From assembly GCF_003994235.2 (NCBI RefSeq), contig NZ_RYFG02000026.1, positions 33,962 to 97,961 on the forward strand: a stretch of 64,000 nt of DNA, written 5' to 3'. The translations under genes were made by a program, and so were the position numbers. The DNA comes from Candidatus Methylobacter oryzae. GTDB lineage: Bacteria > Pseudomonadota > Gammaproteobacteria > Methylococcales > Methylomonadaceae. Below are positions 48,387 to 56,468 of this stretch, in pieces. Numbering within the stretch: position 1 is the stretch's first letter; each line of letters begins with the position of its first letter. The notes under the pieces were generated by a model. It was not told the origin of the DNA, ran no database searches, and saw nothing but the letters and a program-made list of their open reading frames with translations.

Positions 48387-48707
48387 GTGGCGTGGTTACT
48401 TTTATTTTCCGCGGGCGTCGCGGAAATAATATTTGCTTTAAGTCTCAAATATAATCAAGGATTTAGCAAATTATGGCCCAGCATAATAACAATGGCATCC
48501 GGCGGCTTGAGTTTTTATTTGCTGATACTGGCAATCAAGACCCTGCCGCTGGGTACTTCATACGCTGTCTGGACCGGCATGGGGGCGGTTGGCGTCGCTA
48601 TATTAGGTATTATTTTGTTTAAGGAATCGGCCGACTGGTACCGTTTGCTGTCGATTACCCTGGTGATTGCCGGAATTGTCGGACTCAAATTGACTGACAG
48701 CGCCTAG
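48387..48707 (+). CDS. SMR-family exporter, Gdx/SugE type
   Basis: A 106-residue, four-helix small multidrug resistance protein. The helix block GGLSFYLLILAIKTLPLGTS followed by YAVWTGMGAVG is the Gdx/SugE pattern (guanidinium exporters) rather than the EmrE pattern, and the conserved membrane Glu is in GVAEIIFALSL. It would act as a dual-topology dimer exporting small cations. Start at GTG 48387 with AAGGGG upstream; a GTG at 48381 is also possible. It heads a three-gene unit with tusB and tusE. Confidence 0.85.
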   Translation: MAWLLLFSAGVAEIIFALSLKYNQGFSKLWPSIITMASGGLSFYLLILAIKTLPLGTSYAVWTGMGAVGVAILGIILFKESADWYRLLSITLVIAGIVGLKLTDSA

Positions 48708-48708
48708 C

Positions 48709-48999
48709 ATGTTGCACCTTATTTTTCAGTCGCCTATTGAAGCGGCTATTTTAGAGCGCATTGATCCGGACGATGTTGTGGTATTTCTTGAAAATGCCGT
48801 TCTGCGGGTTTTACAAAACAGCAATATAAACGCTGTGTTAAAGCGGCAATTAAGCAACAATCGCTTATGCGTATTAGCGGATGACATTGTCATACGAGGC
48901 ATTGCCAAGGATGAGCTGATTGAAGAGATTGAGGTGATAGACTACGCCGGACTGGTTGAATTAACGGTTAATAACGCGGTTATTCAGTCATGGACGTGA
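48709..48999 (+). CDS. TusB/DsrH-family sulfur-relay protein
   Basis: A 96-residue protein of the TusB/DsrH family: MLHLIFQSPIEAAILERI and VVFLENAVLRVLQ match the family. In E. coli TusB is a subunit of the TusBCD complex, which moves sulfur from TusA to TusE. TusC and TusD genes are not next to it in this window. Its start lies one base after the exporter stop and its end overlaps the start of the TusE gene by 10 nt, so the genes are probably coupled. Confidence 0.78.
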   Translation: MLHLIFQSPIEAAILERIDPDDVVVFLENAVLRVLQNSNINAVLKRQLSNNRLCVLADDIVIRGIAKDELIEEIEVIDYAGLVELTVNNAVIQSWT

Positions 49000-49322
49000 T
49001 AGATGCGGAGTTACATTTGGAACTCACCGAACAGGGCTTTTTAATAAACGCGGCAGATTGGGATGAAAATGTTGCCCAACAGTTGGCTGCATCAAACAAT
49101 ATAGAGCTGAACGATGACCACTGGGAAATTATTTGGTTCATTCGGCGTTATTATCAACAATTTAAACATTTGCCCAATGCCAGGCTTTTTACTAAAGCAA
49201 TTGCCAAAGAGCTTGGAGAAGCAAAAGGCAATAGCCGCTATTTACATAAATTGTTTCCCGAAGGCCCTTTAAAATATGCCTGTAAGCTGGCCGGCTTGCC
49301 TAAACCGCCGACCTGTTTATAA
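48990..49322 (+). CDS. TusE/DsrC-family sulfur carrier
   Basis: A 110-residue protein. The C-terminal arm KYACKLAGLPKPPTCL has two cysteines ten residues apart, with the penultimate Cys of TusE/DsrC. The Cx10C pair is typical of DsrC. Family block HWEIIWFIRRYYQQF is present. It receives sulfur from TusBCD and passes it to MnmA in tRNA 2-thiouridine synthesis. Which role it plays here is not settled by sequence. Confidence 0.88.
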   Translation: MDVIDAELHLELTEQGFLINAADWDENVAQQLAASNNIELNDDHWEIIWFIRRYYQQFKHLPNARLFTKAIAKELGEAKGNSRYLHKLFPEGPLKYACKLAGLPKPPTCL

Positions 49323-49326
49323 CGCT

Positions 49327-49719
49327 CTACCCTTGTTTAAAGCGGTGAATCAACCGTCTTTCTTTCTTGTTCGGTTTACGATCCCTGCCGCTAAAGTCGA
49401 ATAATTCCCGCTGCTCGCGATTTTGGATAATTTGCTGTTCGCGTTTGACACGGCTTTCAGCGCTTTCCTCATACATCAGGACGGCTTCTTTAGCGGACCG
49501 CCGTTGGCTAATAATCGCGGTAATTGTAATGTCCCAGCGATAATTATCTTTACTGATGGCAAGCTTGGCGCCGACTTTAACTTCTTTCCCAGGCTTCGCG
49601 CGCTGGTCGTTAACATGAACTTTACCGCCGGAAATAGCCTCAGCCGCTAATGAGCGCGTTTTAAAAAAACGCGCGGCCCATAACCACTTATCTAAACGGA
49701 TAACTTCCAGTTCGGGCAT
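49327..49719 (-). CDS. hslR: Heat-shock protein 15-like S4-domain RNA-binding protein
   Basis: A 130-residue S4-domain protein (RLDKWLWAARFFKTRSLAAEAI, GGKVHVND) with a basic, charged C-terminal tail, as in Hsp15. Hsp15 binds free 50S subunits carrying a nascent chain. It starts immediately after the rhodanese stop (TAA followed directly by ATG), so the two are coupled. Confidence 0.9.
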   Translation of the reverse strand: MPELEVIRLDKWLWAARFFKTRSLAAEAISGGKVHVNDQRAKPGKEVKVGAKLAISKDNYRWDITITAIISQRRSAKEAVLMYEESAESRVKREQQIIQNREQRELFDFSGRDRKPNKKERRLIHRFKQG

Positions 49720-50085
49720 TTAGACGACTTCATTACCGCTTTCGGTCCATGCTTTGAATCCGCCTGCCATACTGACGGCATTATTGTATCCCATCTTGTT
49801 TAATGCTTCCGTTGCCAATGCTGAGCGACCGCCGGACTGACAATAAACAATGATATGGGCATCTTGTTTGTCCTGAAAATCGGGATGCGAACCTATCTTA
49901 AATTCCAATACGCCGCGAGATATATTGAACGCGCCCGGCAAGTGGCCGGCAGCATATTCAACAGGTTCCCTGACGTCGAGAACAAGACTTGTCCCCAAGG
50001 AGTTTTTTGCTTCATTAACATCAATTTCAACAATATTTTGTTTGGCTTGAGCCACAAGGTCCATTGCAGTAAGTGTCATAATCAT
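49720..50085 (-). CDS. Rhodanese-domain sulfurtransferase
   Basis: A 121-residue single-domain rhodanese. The active-site loop is CQSGGRS (Cys at about residue 83). Earlier markers are LVLDVREPVEYAAGHLPGA. It would transfer a sulfane sulfur, for example to cyanide or a carrier. Two starts are possible (50085 and 50079). It lies upstream of hslR with no gap, and faces away from ispH across about 220 nt. Confidence 0.88.
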   Translation of the reverse strand: MIMTLTAMDLVAQAKQNIVEIDVNEAKNSLGTSLVLDVREPVEYAAGHLPGAFNISRGVLEFKIGSHPDFQDKQDAHIIVYCQSGGRSALATEALNKMGYNNAVSMAGGFKAWTESGNEVV

Positions 50086-50304
50086 CTTTAAAATAAAAGT
50101 AATGTTAGCAATAACAAGGAGCGGATTTCTTATAAGCTAGTTTGCCCTGTCATTATCGATATATTCAGATTAGTTTGCTGGCAGCGGCTATTTTAGATAA
50201 AAACGGCAGTTTTTTCTCAATTTTAATCCGGACGCAGGTTACGTCAGTGCCGAAGACAGATCGAGGCGCTCATTTAAATGAACGCCTCCCTGTAACGAAG
50301 AGTG
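50086..50304. promoter_or_regulatory. Intergenic region with an inverted repeat
   Basis: A palindrome with one mismatch per arm (gaggcgctcattt / aaatgaacgcctc, 50263-50288) lies 17 nt past the ispH stop, possibly its transcript end. No clear T run. Confidence 0.45.
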
Positions 50305-51252
50305 TTAATTGATGTGTTTCTTTAATTCTCTAGGCAAAGAGAATACTACTTTTTCTTCTATGCCCTGGATTTCCACAGTCGATTGTCCGCCCCACTCTTT
50401 TAATTGACTGATAACTTCCTGGACCAGAACTTCCGGAGCGGAAGCCCCGGCGGTAACGCCGACGACAGCAATACCCTCAAACCAGCTTTTCTGCATATCT
50501 TTTGCAGTATCGATCAAGTAAGCCTGCTTACCGAGTTGTTCGGCAATTTCGCGCAAGCGGTTGGAATTGGAACTATTCGGCGATCCGACGACAAGAATAA
50601 TATCCGCCGTTTTAGCCAGCTCATGAACAGCATCCTGGCGATTTTGCGTCGCATAGCAAATATCGTCTTTTTTCTGCTCCTGTATCGCTTTAAAGCGGGC
50701 TCTCAACGCATCGACCATAATCTTGGTGTCGGTCATCGACAAAGTTGTTTGAGTAACGTAAGCCAGATTATCGGGATTTTTTACTTCCAGGTTTTTAACG
50801 TCTTCCGGGGTTTCGACCAGATAAATACCGCCGTTATCCGTACAGCGCTCATATTGCCCCATGGTCCCCTCAACTTCAGGATGTCCGGCATGACCGATCA
50901 GAATAACTTCGCGATCCTCTTTAGCATGCTTGGCAACTTGCAAATGAACTTTGGTAACCAGCGGACAAGTCGCATCGAAAACCGTTAAATTACGTTCTTT
51001 AGCTTCTTTCTGCACTTGCTTGGAAACGCCATGAGCGCTGAAAATCAGATAAGAACCGACCGGCACATCCGTTAAATCTTCGATAAAAATAGCGCCTTTT
51101 TCTTTAAGTCCGTCAACAACCGTGCGATTGTGGACAACTTCGTGGCGAACATAAATCGGCGCACCGAAAGCCTGAATGGCCTGATCGACGATTTCAATAG
51201 CCCGGTCTACACCGGCACAGAATCCACGGGGATTAGCGAGTACAATTTGCAT
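50305..51252 (-). CDS. ispH: 4-hydroxy-3-methylbut-2-enyl diphosphate reductase
   Basis: The last enzyme of the MEP isoprenoid pathway, making IPP and DMAPP. The 315-residue protein has its three iron-sulfur cysteines in GFCAGV, ATCPLVT and DDICYATQ, the acid-base region [12 protein letters not shown] and [11 protein letters not shown]. The catalytic EG region ([11 protein letters not shown]) is present. It is followed downstream by an inverted repeat. Confidence 0.96.
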   Translation of the reverse strand: MQIVLANPRGFCAGVDRAIEIVDQAIQAFGAPIYVRHEVVHNRTVVDGLKEKGAIFIEDLTDVPVGSYLIFSAHGVSKQVQKEAKERNLTVFDATCPLVTKVHLQVAKHAKEDREVILIGHAGHPEVEGTMGQYERCTDNGGIYLVETPEDVKNLEVKNPDNLAYVTQTTLSMTDTKIMVDALRARFKAIQEQKKDDICYATQNRQDAVHELAKTADIILVVGSPNSSNSNRLREIAEQLGKQAYLIDTAKDMQKSWFEGIAVVGVTAGASAPEVLVQEVISQLKEWGGQSTVEIQGIEEKVVFSLPRELKKHIN

Positions 51253-51288
51253 ATCTTGACTTCTTCACTGGGTTAATTTGAAGTTATT

Positions 51289-51774
51289 TTAACTCAACAT
51301 TGTTTCTGAGACGATAATTCCATCGCCGTCAGCATATAAGAAATGATTTTGTTTGAAATTGACGCCGGCAAAAGTGACCACCAACTCGCGGTCGCCATGA
51401 TCTTTTTTATGGCTCTTTAAGGGATGGGTATGCAACGCGCGTATCCCTATAGGGAGTTGATCGATAATTTCAGAATCGCGGATGCAACCGTGAATCACGA
51501 CCCCCTGCCAGCCATTGGCAATAGCAAGTTTTGCCAGATCGGCGCCCAACAACGCACAACGATGCGAACCGCCGCCATCGACCACTAACACCCTGTTTTC
51601 AACTTTATGTTCCAGCACGGACCTGATCAAGACATTATCTTCAAAAACTTTAACTGTCGTGATTTGGCCGCAAAATCTTGAACGGCCACCGTATGATTTA
51701 AGCAGCGGTTCAGCAATCTGGAAGTGATTGTCTTCCGAATGCGCATCGCAAAGATCGGCAGTAGTGAAAGTCAT
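51289..51774 (-). CDS. rraA: RraA-family protein (ribonuclease E activity regulator / aldolase-like)
   Basis: A 161-residue protein of the RraA family, with TTADLCDAHSEDN, GHCxx-like GDADLAKLA in the middle (LLGADLAKLAIANGWQGV), and HGCIRDSEI. In E. coli RraA binds RNase E; related proteins are class II aldolases, and sequence does not separate the two. It is 36 nt upstream of ispH and co-directional. Confidence 0.9.
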   Translation of the reverse strand: MTFTTADLCDAHSEDNHFQIAEPLLKSYGGRSRFCGQITTVKVFEDNVLIRSVLEHKVENRVLVVDGGGSHRCALLGADLAKLAIANGWQGVVIHGCIRDSEIIDQLPIGIRALHTHPLKSHKKDHGDRELVVTFAGVNFKQNHFLYADGDGIIVSETMLS

Positions 51775-51838
51775 AATTTAAGTCTCAAAAGGAGAAAAGT
51801 AGAGGCACAAGGCGGCAAGCTTTAACCTTGTACCTATC

Positions 51839-53182
51839 TCAAGTATAGCGCGCCAGCAAGCCATGATCGCCGCGTATTTCCGGCAACGGTATTTTGACTT
51901 CATAGCCGCCGCCCGAGGCTTCTTCCATCGCTTGCCCGTACATGCCTTCCATGCGTTCAACGGTAATGTCCTGATTGCCTTCAGGCAATATCAGTTCCAG
52001 TTTGTCGCCGACAGAAAACTTGTTTTTCACGTCAATCGTTGCCAAGCCGGTCTCCCGCTCATAACTCCTGATTTCTCCGCAAAATTGCTGCTGATGGCTT
52101 TTGGAATAACCGGTCAGGTAGTTTTGATGCTCATGGGTATGGTGGCGCTGATAAAAACCGTCTGTATATCCGCGGTTCGCAAGATTTTCCAGGACACCGA
52201 TCAGCTCCGGCTGGAACGCGCGCCCGGCCAATGCATCGTCAATCGCCTGACGATAGGTCTGCGCAGTTCGCGCTACGTAATAATGCGATTTGGTACGGCC
52301 CTCGATTTTAAGACTGTCCACGCCGATTTCGACCAGACGCTGCACATGCTCGATGGCTCGCAAATCTTTCGAGTTCATGATGTAAGTGCCGTTTTCGTCT
52401 TCCATGACCGGCAATAATTCACCTTTACGCCCCTCTTCTTCCAGAAAATATATCTTGTCGGCCAACGGATGCCTTTCCGCACCGCCGCAGCTGGCGTTGC
52501 TGATGTCGGACATCGACAGCGTTGCGCCGCCAACCGGCAGATAATCGCCCTCGGCATTTTCTTCGGCGGGAAGCGTATCGTATTTCCAGCGGCAGGAATT
52601 GGTGCACGTACCTTGGTTAGGATCGCGATGGTTGAAATAACCGGATAACAAGCAGCGGCCTGAATAAGCAATGCACAATGCGCCGTGCACGAACACTTCA
52701 AGCTCCATGTCGGGACAAAGCTGGCGAATCTCTTCAATCTCATCCAAGGACAGCTCGCGGGACAAAATGACCCGCTCGACGCCCATGCTTTTCCAGAAAT
52801 TGACCGAGGCATAATTGACGGTATTGGCCTGCACCGACAGGTGTATCGGCATGTCCGGCCAGGCTTCCCGGGTCATCATGATCAAGCCCGGATCGGCCAT
52901 GATCAAAGCGTCCGGCTGCATCGCGATAATCGGGGTAATATCTTTAATAAAGGTCTTAACCTTGGCATTATGCGGAATCACATTGGTCGCCAGGAAAAAT
53001 TTCTTGCCCAGCCGATGGGCTTCGTCTATGCCCTTGGCCAGATTATCGGCAAGAAAATCATTGTTGCGCACCCGCAAGCTGTAGCGAGGCAATCCCGCAT
53101 AAACGGCATCGGCGCCGTATGCAAAAGCATAACGCATATTTTTAAGGGTTCCGGCGGGAGAAAGTAGTTCGACTTGTTTCAT
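51839..53182 (-). CDS. trhP: Peptidase U32-family tRNA hydroxylation protein TrhP (YegQ)
   Basis: A 447-residue U32 family protein of the YegQ/TrhP type, which with prephenate-derived cofactor-related steps hydroxylates U34 of tRNA (5-hydroxyuridine). Visible blocks are LLSPAGTLKNMRYAFAYGAD, VFVHGALCIAYSGRCLLSGY with conserved Cys, and TCTNSCRWKYD with more Cys, which likely bind an iron-sulfur cluster. It is 64 nt upstream of rraA, co-directional. Confidence 0.88.
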   Translation of the reverse strand: MKQVELLSPAGTLKNMRYAFAYGADAVYAGLPRYSLRVRNNDFLADNLAKGIDEAHRLGKKFFLATNVIPHNAKVKTFIKDITPIIAMQPDALIMADPGLIMMTREAWPDMPIHLSVQANTVNYASVNFWKSMGVERVILSRELSLDEIEEIRQLCPDMELEVFVHGALCIAYSGRCLLSGYFNHRDPNQGTCTNSCRWKYDTLPAEENAEGDYLPVGGATLSMSDISNASCGGAERHPLADKIYFLEEEGRKGELLPVMEDENGTYIMNSKDLRAIEHVQRLVEIGVDSLKIEGRTKSHYYVARTAQTYRQAIDDALAGRAFQPELIGVLENLANRGYTDGFYQRHHTHEHQNYLTGYSKSHQQQFCGEIRSYERETGLATIDVKNKFSVGDKLELILPEGNQDITVERMEGMYGQAMEEASGGGYEVKIPLPEIRGDHGLLARYT

Positions 53183-53260
53183 GTTGAAGTAGGTAAATGA
53201 TCTGTGTGGGCGTATTCTATCGCAACCGGCTTAAGCAAGCCAAAAATGGGGGCGTATTGA

Positions 53261-53392
53261 ATGTGGATAGTATTGTTTATAGTCGCGGTGCTGTTTGTTT
53301 TGGGCAGCGCGTTAATTCTGTTGCGGTCGGCCAAAATGCCGGAAATTCCCGATAATGTTAAAGCTCAATCCTATGAAGAAGATGATGATTAG
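53261..53392 (+). CDS. 43-residue single-span membrane protein (DUF2897-like)
   Basis: ATG at 53261, stop TAG at 53392; 43 codons. The N-terminal 24 residues are hydrophobic (WIVLFIVAVLFVLGSALILL), followed by RSAKMPEIPDNVK and an acidic EEDDD end. The layout resembles DUF2897-type small membrane proteins, function unknown. A GGGGG-rich ribosome binding site lies ten bases upstream. It is divergent from trhP. Confidence 0.65.
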   Translation: MWIVLFIVAVLFVLGSALILLRSAKMPEIPDNVKAQSYEEDDD

Positions 53393-53752
53393 GCCAAACG
53401 ATCATTCACGAATATTAGTCTAAACTGTAGACGCGATTTATCGCGTCTGAATTCGCAGTATTCTTAGGATTATACGGAGCACCTTCAAAAGACGCAGTAA
53501 ACCGCGTCTCTACCGCCCACGAAAGTTTTGCCAATCTTCCAATGAAAAACGCGCAAAAACTTTTGGGGCAATTAATACTGGAATAAGTTTGGTGACTTTA
53601 GCAGATAGCTGCGCAGCGATCCAAGATTGAGTTTACCGACTTATAAACTCGCCAAACGGCCCTGTACGGCGTATCGTCACCCTCACTTGAGTTTAAAGCC
53701 AGGCAGCCATAATGCGATTGTCCAAAGCGATATATAGCGTAATCCGCCTTTT
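53393..53752. repeat. Intergenic region with a GACGCG palindrome
   Basis: A palindrome agacgcga / tcgcgtct with a 4-nt loop (53429-53448) and a partly related gacgcagtaaaccgcgtct (53490-53508). No gene or RNA gene is supported. The hairpin may terminate the small membrane-protein gene. Confidence 0.55.
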
Positions 53753-54544
53753 TCAATCGAGCAGAGCGACTTCATCGCCGACATGAATCATCCCCCCGGC
53801 CCCGCAGGTAACCATCGCGACCGCGAAAGTCGGCTTTTTCTGACTAAAGGTGCGAGTCAGCGTTTGCAGGATCGGCAAGTCCCGTTCGCCGGAATCGGGA
53901 TTTGCGTGCGTAGCAAGGCACCTGCTCTTCGGTGCGACAACGTCGAAATTAACGCGGCCGATGCGAATTTTCCGCCCCACCCAGCCTTGCTCTTCCCAGG
54001 CATCCAGTCCGTCGATGGCGATATTCGAACGGAAGCGAAGTTCGTTGAGCCCGTTATCGCCGACGGCAACGCCGACAGCCGCCAGACTTGCACGGCTGTG
54101 CAATGTTATTTGGCCAGCCTCATTGTCCTGATACCGGGGCGTAACGCCGTCCCCAACCAGCCGTAGCGGGAGCCGGCCCGGATGAGACGAAACCGGGTTT
54201 TCATCCAGCTTGAGCACATAATTCTCGATTACAGCGACAATGTTGTTGCGGCCTTGCTCGTCAAGCAACTCACTAACCAAAACTACGCCTTCCCGGCTGA
54301 TGCATAATCTACGCGTCCCGTGGTCGAAGCGAAGCTGGAGGCGCGCTATGCCGGGCGTGTTGACCAGCGCAATGAACTGGTGCTTGTTGCTCCAGTCATC
54401 GCCGATCACGCCTGAATTGGCAAAGCGGAAGCCGAGAACCCTATCGCCAACGATTCGGCCTTGATCGAGAACAGTTAAACTATCGCATGTTTCGGGCGTG
54501 AAACCCTTAACGGGATAACGATATAGGGCAACGACGCGTGGCAT
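53753..54544 (-). CDS. MOSC-domain protein
   Basis: A 263-residue protein with an N-terminal MOSC beta-barrel domain (VALYRYPVKGF) and a C-terminal MOSC domain (about residues 130-263), with the conserved cysteine in APKSRCLATHANP. MOSC proteins carry sulfur or bind molybdenum cofactor. The ATG at 54544 is chosen (GGAG six bases upstream); one at 54556 is part of that site. It is single. A moaA lies elsewhere in the window. Confidence 0.88.
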   Translation of the reverse strand: MPRVVALYRYPVKGFTPETCDSLTVLDQGRIVGDRVLGFRFANSGVIGDDWSNKHQFIALVNTPGIARLQLRFDHGTRRLCISREGVVLVSELLDEQGRNNIVAVIENYVLKLDENPVSSHPGRLPLRLVGDGVTPRYQDNEAGQITLHSRASLAAVGVAVGDNGLNELRFRSNIAIDGLDAWEEQGWVGRKIRIGRVNFDVVAPKSRCLATHANPDSGERDLPILQTLTRTFSQKKPTFAVAMVTCGAGGMIHVGDEVALLD

Positions 54545-54588
54545 CGGTTTCTCCATCTTCCAGTTTAATTTACTGATATTGCGCAGTA

Positions 54589-54882
54589 TCCATGAAAAGC
54601 ACGAAAAAATACCAGCCGTAGGTTTTTCGCCGGCATGTAAGATCGTACTTTCGACAGGTCCCGCGGTCCAGAGCTTTGCCCGTCAGACCTTCCAGTTTTT
54701 TACCGGAGCCGCTCCCGGCAGTCTCGGCCGCCATCCCTGGCCGTCGTATAAAACCTGGAAGGTCTGCCTAGTGGCCTGCTTGCCTACCCTTAGATCAGGG
54801 ACGGCCGTAAAGCTGTCTATAACAATGGCCGCAAGAGTTTGGGAACAAATTTTCGTGCTTTCTTTTTGTACTTTTCGTGGAC
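54589..54882. repeat. Intergenic element with imperfect inverted-repeat ends
   Basis: The ends tccatgaaaagcacgaaa (54589-54606) and tttcgtgctttc...cttttcgtgga (54851-54882) are complementary with some mismatches and insertions. An inner pair (ccttccagtttttt near 54689 and aaaacctggaagg near 54750) adds a nested stem. No gene is seen within. The end words resemble those of the 15534 element. Confidence 0.65.
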
Positions 54883-54955
54883 GACGCTTTTTATCATCTG
54901 TATGCGTAACACCGGTGATTTATTGAACGGCGCCTATTTTCACAAAAAATACGGC

Positions 54956-55126
54956 TTATTCCATTAATTTAAAAAAATCTTTAGGCGCGCCACAGATCGG
55001 GCAAGCCCAGTCGTCCGGTATGTCGGCCCAGCGGGTTCCGGGTGCAAGACCGCTATCGGGGTCGCCCTTTGCTTCATCATAGATATGCTCGCATTCTCTG
55101 CATTGATATTTTTTAAAACCGGACAT
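54956..55126 (-). CDS. Rubredoxin
   Basis: A 56-residue protein. The iron site is formed by [17 protein letters not shown] (CxxC) and [15 protein letters not shown] (CxxC), as in rubredoxin, with WADIPDDW before the second pair. Start ATG 55126 with AGGAG seven bases upstream. It is an electron carrier. It lies 249 nt downstream of the truncated haemoglobin gene, separated by a REP-like element, so a shared transcript is uncertain. Confidence 0.93.
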   Translation of the reverse strand: MSGFKKYQCRECEHIYDEAKGDPDSGLAPGTRWADIPDDWACPICGAPKDFFKLME

Positions 55127-55375
55127 GATAATTCTCCTGAATAAGTCAGTTGTAGCAACGTTTCCGGCAGCAAACGAACAATCAGGACCATCCGCTGCCG
55201 GAAAAAAATTTACCGCTAAAGCTCAGGCCGTAAACGGCCGCAGGCTGGGAACATACCGAAAAACCAAATCATGATGCCGGGAAAAGCTAATACCGTTCAT
55301 CCGTGCTATTCCGTGTTTATACCCAAGCATTAAGTTTCGTTTGAGCAGGCAAGCTGCTCAACAGCTTTTTTAAGA
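55127..55375. repeat. Gap with a REP-like copy (55316-55364)
   Basis: The copy has an 8-bp stem ttgagcag / ctgctcaa (55340-55361 region) and the tail tttatacccaagcattaag. It is the third member of the REP-like family and could also act as the terminator of the haemoglobin gene, whose stop lies 11 nt away. Confidence 0.65.
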
Positions 55376-55747
55376 TTAACGGCTCAGCACGTCGTCTCGC
55401 GTGCTTTCGGCGATAGCGGCAACCTGGGCGATCAGCTCCTCTGTTACGCCCAACTCGCGAAGAGTCGCACCAAGGTCTTCGATTACCGCATCGACATGGC
55501 TGTCGTTCAGGCCGCGCTCGACCAAATGGGCATGACCGCGACGCATATCGAGGCCGCTGTAATTATGCGGCCCGCCGAAAGCCATGGTCAGGAATGCCTT
55601 TTGTTTTGCGGCCTGGGTTTCCATATCCACGCCTTCGAAAAAGGAACTGATGCGGCCGTCGCTCAACACCTTGCGGTAAAAAATATCGACAGCGGCATTG
55701 ACGGCAGCTTCGCCGCCCAGTTTCTCGTACAAAGACTCTTGTGACAT
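55376..55747 (-). CDS. Group I truncated haemoglobin
   Basis: A 123-residue 2-on-2 globin: SLYEKLGGEAAVNAAVDIFY at the N-terminus, then FLTMAFGGPHNYSG, followed by MRRGHAHLVERGLND carrying the proximal histidine. Truncated globins bind O2 and NO and can detoxify NO. The ATG at 55747 has GGAG upstream, and an in-frame upstream extension of 48 residues is not needed. Two NsrR-type operator copies lie in the gap to the divergent nsrR gene, so NO-responsive control is likely. Confidence 0.93.
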   Translation of the reverse strand: MSQESLYEKLGGEAAVNAAVDIFYRKVLSDGRISSFFEGVDMETQAAKQKAFLTMAFGGPHNYSGLDMRRGHAHLVERGLNDSHVDAVIEDLGATLRELGVTEELIAQVAAIAESTRDDVLSR

Positions 55748-55769
55748 GTTATTTCTCCAAATAATTAAA

Positions 55770-55790
55770 AAGGTGTTTAGAATGCATCTT
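55770..55790. promoter_or_regulatory. Second, weaker NsrR-like site
   Basis: aaggtgtttagaatgcatctt, with a good right half (aatgcatctt) and a poor left half. It lies 23 bp upstream of the haemoglobin start codon, where it could cover the transcription start. Confidence 0.5.
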
Positions 55791-55841
55791 AAAGAGCCGC
55801 GTCCTATGAGGGGGAAGAAGATGGCGCGAACGAAGCATAAC

Positions 55842-55870
55842 AATAAGATGCATTTCAAATACATCTTATT
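55842..55870. promoter_or_regulatory. NsrR operator in the divergent promoter region
   Basis: aataagatgcatttc followed by aaatacatcttatt is a 29-bp near-palindrome with one mismatched pair. The core AAGATGCATTTnAAATACATCTT matches the NsrR consensus. It lies 85 bp upstream of nsrR and 95 bp upstream of the haemoglobin start. Confidence 0.85.
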
Positions 55871-55954
55871 TGTGATTTCAAAATCAGTCAAGCCTATCCT
55901 TTAGTTTTTTAAGGATTAATTTAAAATTACCTTTAATTTAAAGGAGTATAGAAT

Positions 55955-56410
55955 ATGCAACTTACGCAATTTACCGATCTTTCACTGCGTTTACTGATTC
56001 ATCTTGCCCGCTTACCGGAACCGGGCATGGCGACAATTTCAGAGATTGCGGAATATTATGAAATTTCCCGCAACCATCTAATGAAGGTAACGAATAGCCT
56101 GGTCAACCAGGGATTCATTATGACTACACGAGGCAAAGGCGGCGGCATCCAGTTGGCCCGCCCCGCCTACACGATAGGCGTGGGCGAAGTGGTACGAGCA
56201 ACCGAACCTAATATGAACCTGGTCGAGTGCTTCGATGCCCCGAACAACCAGTGCCGGCTCACTCGCGACTGCTTCCTGAAGGCTACTTTATATGAGGCGC
56301 AACGCGCATTCATGGCGGTGCTGGACAAATATACGCTGGCGGATGCGGCCCGTTTCGGCTTCAAAGCCGATCTGTCAACGCTGTCCGTAGATAAACCGCC
56401 GTCCACCTGA
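55955..56410 (+). CDS. nsrR: NO-sensing Rrf2-family repressor NsrR
   Basis: A 151-residue Rrf2-type repressor. The winged helix (MQLTQFTDLSLRLLIHLA, ISRNHLMKVTNSLVNQGFI, TRGKGGGIQLARP) matches NsrR. The three iron-sulfur cysteines are in LVECFDAPNNQCRLTRDCF, with a C-x7-C-x5-C spacing (E. coli NsrR has C-x4-C-x5-C). LDKYTLAD is also NsrR-like. AAGGAG precedes the ATG. It probably represses itself and the divergent truncated haemoglobin gene. Confidence 0.9.
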   Translation: MQLTQFTDLSLRLLIHLARLPEPGMATISEIAEYYEISRNHLMKVTNSLVNQGFIMTTRGKGGGIQLARPAYTIGVGEVVRATEPNMNLVECFDAPNNQCRLTRDCFLKATLYEAQRAFMAVLDKYTLADAARFGFKADLSTLSVDKPPST

Positions 56411-56468
56411 CGCAAAATCGATTTGCCCGGCTCAAAGCATTTGCTTCGATTAATGGATAAAATCGACA

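Noticed and set aside
54964-55191. 75-codon minus-strand ORF over the rubredoxin region
   Set aside because: It is a different frame of the same stretch; the rubredoxin frame (54956-55126) has both CxxC pairs and a good ribosome binding site.
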